Assembly (NCBI GenBank): GCA_900322105.1
Contig: ONYV01000017.1
Location: 1 to 11,137 of the forward strand
From: an uncultured Eubacteriales bacterium
Lineage (GTDB): Bacteria > Bacillota > Clostridia > Oscillospirales > Acutalibacteraceae
Direction of reading: 5' to 3'
DNA length: 11,137 nt
The notes under the pieces were generated by a model. That model saw only the letters and a program-made list of their open reading frames with translations. It searched no databases and was not told where the DNA came from. The position numbers were made by a program, and so were the translations under genes. This document shows, piece after piece, positions 6,692 to 11,137 of this stretch; position 1 is the stretch's first letter; every line of letters begins with the position of its first letter.

Positions 6692-6720
6692 AGTATAGCA
6701 CACTTTACGCACTGTTTCAA
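6692..6720 (-). promoter_or_regulatory. his promoter P2 (upstream, tandem)
   Basis: On the minus strand, TTGAAA (6720-6715) and TATACT (6697-6692) are separated by 17 bp, each five of six to consensus. It lies 69 bp upstream of P1 and points the same way, so hisZ would have tandem promoters. Its spacer contains CACTTTA (plus strand 6701-6707), the same 7-mer that forms the inverted repeat at the P1 start. Confidence 0.55.
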
Positions 6721-6723
6721 GCC

Positions 6724-6789
6724 CCGAAGCGCAAGTGTTCAGGGTTTTGAACGGATCTTGATTCATTCAAGGGTAAGACGGTGCTTCGG
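6724..6789. repeat. Three-way-junction inverted repeat between divergent promoters
   Basis: A 9-bp outer stem (6724-6732 with 6781-6789; core CCGAAGC/GCTTCGG plus a G.U and a C-G pair in the plus-strand reading) encloses two small hairpins. These are GTTCA/TGAAC at 6737-6752 and CTTGA/TCAAG at 6757-6771. The element sits between P2 of the his operon and the acn promoter, upstream of both, so neither predicted promoter transcribes it. It could be a cruciform-forming or protein-binding element, a remnant, or chance. It is not a tRNA: there is no T-arm or CCA-type end. Confidence 0.35.
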
Positions 6790-6808
6790 AAGTTTGCGAG
6801 GAAGTCTA

Positions 6809-6837
6809 TTGACAAAACACCCGTTTTGTCGGATAAT
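6809..6837 (+). promoter_or_regulatory. Promoter of the acn-icd operon
   Basis: TTGACA (6809-6814) and GATAAT (6832-6837) are separated by 17 bp, a near-consensus sigma-A promoter. The predicted start is near 6844, giving a leader of about 56 nt before the GAGGGA ribosome binding site (6888-6893) and the acn ATG at 6900. A small dyad ACAA-GAA-TTGT (6849-6859) lies just after the start. Confidence 0.75.
6811..6830. promoter_or_regulatory. Perfect 8-4-8 dyad in the acn promoter, candidate operator
   Basis: GACAAAAC and GTTTTGTC form a perfect 8-bp inverted repeat around ACCC. It starts inside the -35 hexamer and fills the spacer. Its position and half-site (ACAA next to the -35, TTGT on the far side) parallel the dyad in his P1. 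A repressor site for the acn-icd operon is the likely role; the regulator is not identified. Confidence 0.55.
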
Positions 6838-6899
6838 ATAAACGTATGACAAGAATTGTTCTACACAAAAAGAAAATCGAATGAAATGAGGGATTCGTA

Positions 6900-8834
6900 A
6901 TGGGCTTTACTATTGCTCAGAAAATCATCAAGTCTCATCTGCTCAGCGGCGAAATGACCGTGGGAAGTGAAGTGGGACTCAAAATCGACCAGACCCTGAC
7001 GCAGGACGCTACGGGAACAATGGCATACCTCGAATTTGAGGCAATCGGTGTGCCAAGAGTCAAAACCGAAAAAAGCGTTGCTTATATCGATCACAATACC
7101 CTTCAGACAGGCTTTGAAAACGCTGACGACCACCGCTTTATCCAGTCCGTCTGTAAAAAACACGGCATCTATTTTTCCCGTCCCGGCAACGGTATCTGTC
7201 ATCAGGTACATCTTGAACGCTTCGGCAAGCCCGGCAAAACACTGATCGGCTCTGACAGCCATACGCCCACAGGCGGCGGTATCGGTATGCTCGCCATCGG
7301 CGCAGGCGGCCTTGATGTGGCAGTCGCTATGGGCGGCGGCGCTTACTATATCCAGATGCCGAAAATGGTTCGTATCAACCTCAGCGGCAAGCTCCGGCCG
7401 TGGGTGTCTGCAAAAGATATCATCTTAGAAGTACTCAGGATCATGTCCGTAAAAGGCGGCGTCGGCAAGATCATCGAATACGGCGGCGAGGGTGTCAAAA
7501 CACTGACCGTACCCGAAAGAGCCACCATCACCAACATGGGCGCAGAGCTTGGCGCAACCACCTCTGTGTTCCCGTCTGACGAGATCACCAGAGAGTTTAT
7601 GAAGGCTCAGGGCAGAGAAGAAGACTGGACAGCCCTTGCGCCCGATGAGGACGCTGTTTATGATGAAGTCATCAATATCGACCTCTCCACGCTCGTTCCG
7701 ATGGCGGCTTGCCCCCACAGCCCCGACAACGTCAAGACGATCGAAGAGATCGGCGCTCAGAAAGTCGATCAGGTATGCATCGGCTCCTGCACCAACTCCT
7801 CTTATCTTGACCTGATGAGAGTTGCCGCTATCCTCAAGGGCAAGACGGTACACCCCGACGTAAGCCTTGCCATCGCTCCCGGCTCAAAGCAGGTTTATAA
7901 TATGCTCGCTAAAAACGGCGCTCTGGCTGATATCATTGAAGCAGGCGCACGTATTCTGGAATGTGCCTGCGGTCCGTGTATCGGCATGGGTCAGTCACCG
8001 AACAGCAAGGGCATCTCTCTGCGTACCTTCAACCGCAACTTCGAGGGCAGAAGCGGCACCCGTGACGGTCAGATCTATCTGGTCAGCCCCGAAACCGCCG
8101 CAGCATCCGCTCTCACAGGTGTTTTCACCGACCCGAGAACGCTTGGTGACGCTGTCAACATCCCTCTGCCCGAAAAGTTTGACTACAACGACAACATGAT
8201 AGTCGCTCCTGCTCCCGTTGAGGAAATGGACAGCGTAGAAGTTCTCAGAGGTCCGAACATCAAGCCCTATCCCGAAACTGCGCCGCTTGCCGAAAACATC
8301 AGCGTTCCCTGCTCTCTGAAAGTCGGCGACAATATCACCACCGACCATATCATGCCCGCAGGCGCAAAGATTCTGCCCCTGCGTTCCAACATTCCTGCCA
8401 TCTCCCAGCACTGCTTCACCGTATGCGACAAGGATTTCCCGAAACGTGCCGAACGTCTGGGCGAAAGCATCATTGTCGGCGGCGTCAACTACGGTCAGGG
8501 CTCATCCCGTGAACACGCTGCATTAGCGCCGCTCTATCTCGGCATCAAGGCTGTCGTTGTCAAGTCCTTTGCCCGTATTCACAGAGCAAACCTCATCAAC
8601 GCAGGCATCCTGCCGCTGACCTTCGTCAATGAAGCAGACTATGATAATATCAATGAGGGCGACGAGCTTGCTCTTCCAAACGTTCGCAAGATGATCGAAG
8701 CAGGCAAGACAACACTCCTGCTCATCAACCGCACACAGGGCAAGGAGATCCCCGTTCTCTGCGAGCTTTCGGGCAGAACAAAGGACATCATCCTTGCAGG
8801 CGGTCTTTTGGACTATACCAGAAACGCTAAATAA
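6900..8834 (+). CDS. acn: Aconitate hydratase (aconitase)
   Basis: Aconitase interconverts citrate and isocitrate with a [4Fe-4S] cluster. The 644-residue monomer is the shorter form found in many anaerobes (the 'Aquifex-type' family), smaller than the roughly 900-residue AcnA. The cluster ligands are C297 in GSCTNSS and C357 and C360 in ECACGPC. Substrate and catalytic residues include H101, D119-S120-H121 in SDSHTPTGGG, and the swivel-domain YGQGSSREH (531-539, S535 and R537). The swivel domain starts near GDNITTDHIMPAG (477-489). The ATG at 6900 has GAGGGA 6 nt upstream. It is followed after 37 nt by icd, so the pair converts citrate to 2-oxoglutarate. Citrate synthase is not in the window. 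The length and the SSREH motif argue against LeuC or homoaconitase, which are split into two subunits in most bacteria. Confidence 0.95.
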   Translation: MGFTIAQKIIKSHLLSGEMTVGSEVGLKIDQTLTQDATGTMAYLEFEAIGVPRVKTEKSVAYIDHNTLQTGFENADDHRFIQSVCKKHGIYFSRPGNGICHQVHLERFGKPGKTLIGSDSHTPTGGGIGMLAIGAGGLDVAVAMGGGAYYIQMPKMVRINLSGKLRPWVSAKDIILEVLRIMSVKGGVGKIIEYGGEGVKTLTVPERATITNMGAELGATTSVFPSDEITREFMKAQGREEDWTALAPDEDAVYDEVINIDLSTLVPMAACPHSPDNVKTIEEIGAQKVDQVCIGSCTNSSYLDLMRVAAILKGKTVHPDVSLAIAPGSKQVYNMLAKNGALADIIEAGARILECACGPCIGMGQSPNSKGISLRTFNRNFEGRSGTRDGQIYLVSPETAAASALTGVFTDPRTLGDAVNIPLPEKFDYNDNMIVAPAPVEEMDSVEVLRGPNIKPYPETAPLAENISVPCSLKVGDNITTDHIMPAGAKILPLRSNIPAISQHCFTVCDKDFPKRAERLGESIIVGGVNYGQGSSREHAALAPLYLGIKAVVVKSFARIHRANLINAGILPLTFVNEADYDNINEGDELALPNVRKMIEAGKTTLLLINRTQGKEIPVLCELSGRTKDIILAGGLLDYTRNAK

Positions 8835-8871
8835 TTTTCGGATACAAATACGATGAAAGAAGGAGATCTCA

Positions 8872-10083
8872 ATGGATAAGATCAAAATGACAACGCCGCT
8901 GGTCGAGATGGACGGCGACGAAATGACAAGGATCATCTGGAAGATGATAAAAGACACCCTGATCCTGCCTTATGTTGACCTGAAAACGGAATACTATGAC
9001 CTCGGTCTGGAAAACAGAGAAAAGACCAAAGATCAGGTAACGATCGATTCTGCGGAAGCGACAAAGAAGTATGGTGTTGCTGTTAAGTGCGCTACCATTA
9101 CCCCGAACGCTGACCGTGTCAAGGAATACAACCTCTCCCAGATGTGGAAATCCCCGAACGGCACGATCAGAGCGATCTTAGACGGTACGGTTTTCAGAAC
9201 GCCGATCGTTGTCAAAGGCATCACTCCCTATATTCCCACATGGAAAAAGCCCATCACCATCGCCCGTCACGCTTACGGCGATGTTTACAAGAATACCGAA
9301 ATGGTCGTTGCAGACGGCTGCAAGGCAGAACTCGTTGTGACCGACAAGGACGGCAATGAGACCCGTCAGCTCATCCATGAATTCAACGGCTCCAACGGCA
9401 TCATTCAGGGTCTGCACAACATTGACAAGAGCATCAGCAGCTTTGCAAGAGCCTGCTTCAACTTTGCTCTCGACAAAAAGCAGGATATCTGGTTTGCAAC
9501 GAAGGACACCATCTCCAAAAAATATGACCACCGTTTCAAGGATATCTTCAACGAGATCTTTGAAAACGAATACAAAGAGAAATTCGAGCAGGCAGGCATC
9601 ACCTATTTCTACACCCTCATTGACGATGCTGTGGCAAGAGTTGTCCGCAGTGAAGGCGGCTACATCTGGGCTTGCAAGAACTATGACGGCGACGTAATGA
9701 GCGATATGGTCGCAACTGCTTTCGGGTCACTGGCTATGATGACTTCCGTACTGGTATCTCCTGACGGCATCTATGAATATGAAGCCGCTCACGGCACTGT
9801 TCAGCGTCATTACTACAAGTACCTCAAGGGAGAAACCACTTCCACCAACTCTGTTGCGACTCTCTTTGCATGGACAGGTGCTTTGAGAAAACGTGGCGAA
9901 CTTGACAACATACCCGAACTTTGCAATTTTGCCGACAAACTCGAAAAGGCTACTCTTGCCACTATCGAGGACGGCATTATGACAGGCGACCTTGCATTGC
10001 TTTCCTCTCTCGAAAACAAGACCAAAGTTGATACAGAAACTTTCCTTGTAGAAGTCAACAAACGTCTTTCCGCTATGCTGTAA
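8872..10083 (+). CDS. icd: NADP-dependent isocitrate dehydrogenase, eukaryote-like type
   Basis: This enzyme oxidatively decarboxylates isocitrate to 2-oxoglutarate and yields NADPH. The 403-residue protein resembles the homodimeric eukaryotic cytosolic/mitochondrial type more than E. coli Icd. Family blocks include EMDGDEMTRIIW (12-23), KCATITP (72-78), WKSPNGTIR (92-100), RHAYGD (132-137), KNYDGDVMSD (269-278) and AAHGTVQRHY (305-315). The isocitrate-binding arginines R100, R109 and R132 fall at the same numbers as in human IDH1. The metal-binding aspartates lie at D251/D252, D274 and D278. R313-H314 mark NADP preference. The ATG at 8872 has AGAAGGAG 6 nt upstream, 37 nt after acn. In a fermentative anaerobe it would serve 2-oxoglutarate, hence glutamate, supply and NADPH. 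Confidence 0.96.
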   Translation: MDKIKMTTPLVEMDGDEMTRIIWKMIKDTLILPYVDLKTEYYDLGLENREKTKDQVTIDSAEATKKYGVAVKCATITPNADRVKEYNLSQMWKSPNGTIRAILDGTVFRTPIVVKGITPYIPTWKKPITIARHAYGDVYKNTEMVVADGCKAELVVTDKDGNETRQLIHEFNGSNGIIQGLHNIDKSISSFARACFNFALDKKQDIWFATKDTISKKYDHRFKDIFNEIFENEYKEKFEQAGITYFYTLIDDAVARVVRSEGGYIWACKNYDGDVMSDMVATAFGSLAMMTSVLVSPDGIYEYEAAHGTVQRHYYKYLKGETTSTNSVATLFAWTGALRKRGELDNIPELCNFADKLEKATLATIEDGIMTGDLALLSSLENKTKVDTETFLVEVNKRLSAML

Positions 10084-10097
10084 GGAGAAATGCAAAA

Positions 10098-11137
10098 TTG
10101 AGCAAGACTGCCCGAAACGGCAAAGTTGACTTGTTTAAATTCATTTTCTCCATTGTTGTCATCATCTACCATTTCGGCAACGCTGTCAAATTTGACAATG
10201 AGCTTTTCAACAAAGGCTATATCGGTGTGGAATTCTTCTTTATCGTATCGGGATTTTTGTTTGCCAAGTCGCTTGCAAAAATCCCCTATCATAAAGAAAC
10301 TCTGCCTGCCGATTCCGTTCATTTCATGTGGAGAAAATATAAGTCTTTTCTGCCGTATCACTTTTTTACATTTGTATGCACATTCATAACGGCTTCAATC
10401 ATCTCTCAATGGAACATCTCCAATATTGCCTTTGAACTCGCCAATTCCATTCCCGATTTCTTTATGATACAAATAAACGGTGTCAGCAAAATGTCACTTT
10501 TGGGACATGAATGGTATATTTCCGCCATGCTTATCGCTATGTTTGTATTAACCCCCGTAATCATAAAATTCAGGGATATATTCCTCAAATACATAGCCTC
10601 TGTACTTGCCTTTTTCATATTGGCACTGCTTTTCCATTCATACGGAAATTTAAATGCAGTCGGGGCTTGGATAGGCGTTTTCAATTCGGGATTTTTACGT
10701 GCATTGGCTGAAATTTCTCTCGGCTGTGTATGCTTTGCCGTTTCCGAAAAAGGCTTTATTGAAAAATTTCCAAAGCCTGTTCTTATTGTCACTGAGTTGA
10801 TACTCTATACATTAGTCATTCTCTATGCAAATAAAAGTTTAGGCTCTGTTTCGGAACTTTCCATTGTCATCATGCTGGCATTTGCTGTGACTATCTCGTT
10901 TTCACAAAAATCAAGCCTTGCCTTTCTCAATAACAAATTTGTTCTGTTTTTGGGAAAAATCAGCTTTCCCATATATCTCACTCAGATATTTGTACGTCAG
11001 GCTCTCGTAAAATCAAATCTCGGTCTTGACTACTTCTCCTATATGGGACTGTATGTGTTCACGGTCATAGCCGTTTCACTTCTGTGCATACTCATTTGCG
11101 ATTCCATTGTTAATTTTATTCATAAAAAAATAAACAA
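10098..11137 (+). CDS. Acyltransferase-3 family membrane protein (end outside window)
   Basis: An open frame of 346 codons runs to the window edge. It begins at TTG (10098-10100), 14 nt after icd, with GGAG (10084-10087) 10 nt upstream. The nearby ATG at 10090 is out of frame and stops after three codons, and no in-frame ATG occurs before residue 77. The protein is strongly hydrophobic with about 10 membrane segments. Hallmarks of the acyl-transfer_3 family are the first-helix histidine in IIYHF (H25), GYIGVEFFFIVSGFLFA (40-56), HEWYISAML (137-145) and LGKISFPIYLTQ (285-296). Such proteins transfer acetyl or other acyl groups to sugars of exopolysaccharide, capsule, teichoic acid or peptidoglycan; the substrate here cannot be told. 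Fourteen isoleucines use ATA, whereas I noticed about three ATA codons in acn plus icd combined. The C-terminal KKIN suggests the gene is nearly complete. Confidence 0.85.
   Translation, partial: MSKTARNGKVDLFKFIFSIVVIIYHFGNAVKFDNELFNKGYIGVEFFFIVSGFLFAKSLAKIPYHKETLPADSVHFMWRKYKSFLPYHFFTFVCTFITASIISQWNISNIAFELANSIPDFFMIQINGVSKMSLLGHEWYISAMLIAMFVLTPVIIKFRDIFLKYIASVLAFFILALLFHSYGNLNAVGAWIGVFNSGFLRALAEISLGCVCFAVSEKGFIEKFPKPVLIVTELILYTLVILYANKSLGSVSELSIVIMLAFAVTISFSQKSSLAFLNNKFVLFLGKISFPIYLTQIFVRQALVKSNLGLDYFSYMGLYVFTVIAVSLLCILICDSIVNFIHKKIN

Noticed and set aside
6466..6720. An N-terminal extension of hisZ by up to 85 residues, since the frame is open back to 6720
   Set aside because: The stretch contains the -10/-35 elements of two promoters and a non-homologous sequence, while the ATG at 6465 has a well-spaced ribosome binding site and begins the conserved HisZ N-terminus.
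10090..10101. Three-codon ORF (ATG CAA AAT TGA) overlapping the TTG start of the acyltransferase
   Set aside because: It is only 2 nt from the GGAG site, too close for initiation, and too short to be meaningful without further evidence.
1..11137. CRISPR arrays, insertion sequences, tRNA/rRNA genes, or a defence system
   Set aside because: No periodic direct repeats, transposase-like protein, terminal inverted repeats or structural RNA signatures were seen. All substantial coding frames are metabolic genes or the acyltransferase.

Overview
The window looks like chromosomal DNA from a Gram-positive anaerobe of the Bacillota, class Clostridia, probably the Ruminococcus/Oscillospirales group. 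This is inferred from four things: a short HisG paired with a HisZ subunit, separate hisI and hisE genes, an anaerobe-style aconitase followed by a eukaryote-type NADP-isocitrate dehydrogenase, and strong GGAG-type ribosome binding sites with sigma-A-like promoters. No mobile element, CRISPR array, tRNA or rRNA gene is visible.

Left arm (positions 1-6465, minus strand): a histidine biosynthesis operon read right to left in the order hisZ, hisG, hisD, hisC, hisB, hisA, hisI, hisE (hisE runs off the left edge). hisZ-hisG and hisG-hisD each overlap by 4 nt (ATGA), and hisI-hisE overlap by 17 nt. The only large gap, 204 nt between hisC and hisB, holds a good internal promoter. A long RNA hairpin with a U-tract follows it and begins at the predicted transcription start. 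The genes for IGP synthase (hisH, hisF) and histidinol-phosphate phosphatase are not in the window.

Divergent control region (6466-6899): two tandem promoters fire left into hisZ and one fires right into the aconitase gene. Three of the window's promoters carry dyads or half-sites placed at the -35/spacer junction. A potential three-way-junction inverted repeat lies between the divergent promoters.

Right arm (6900-11137, plus strand): acn (aconitase) and icd (NADP-isocitrate dehydrogenase), together the citrate-to-2-oxoglutarate step that in anaerobes feeds glutamate synthesis. 14 nt after icd comes a nearly complete acyltransferase-3 family membrane protein gene with a TTG start and much more AT-rich codon use. 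Histidine synthesis uses glutamate (HisC) and glutamine (HisH, not seen here), so the two arms are metabolically linked through 2-oxoglutarate and glutamate. Joint regulation is suggested only by promoter architecture and is inference.

I did not find a clearly new multi-gene system. The items most worth following up are the hisC-hisB leader/terminator, the shared promoter dyads, and the unexplained acyltransferase attached to the acn-icd operon.
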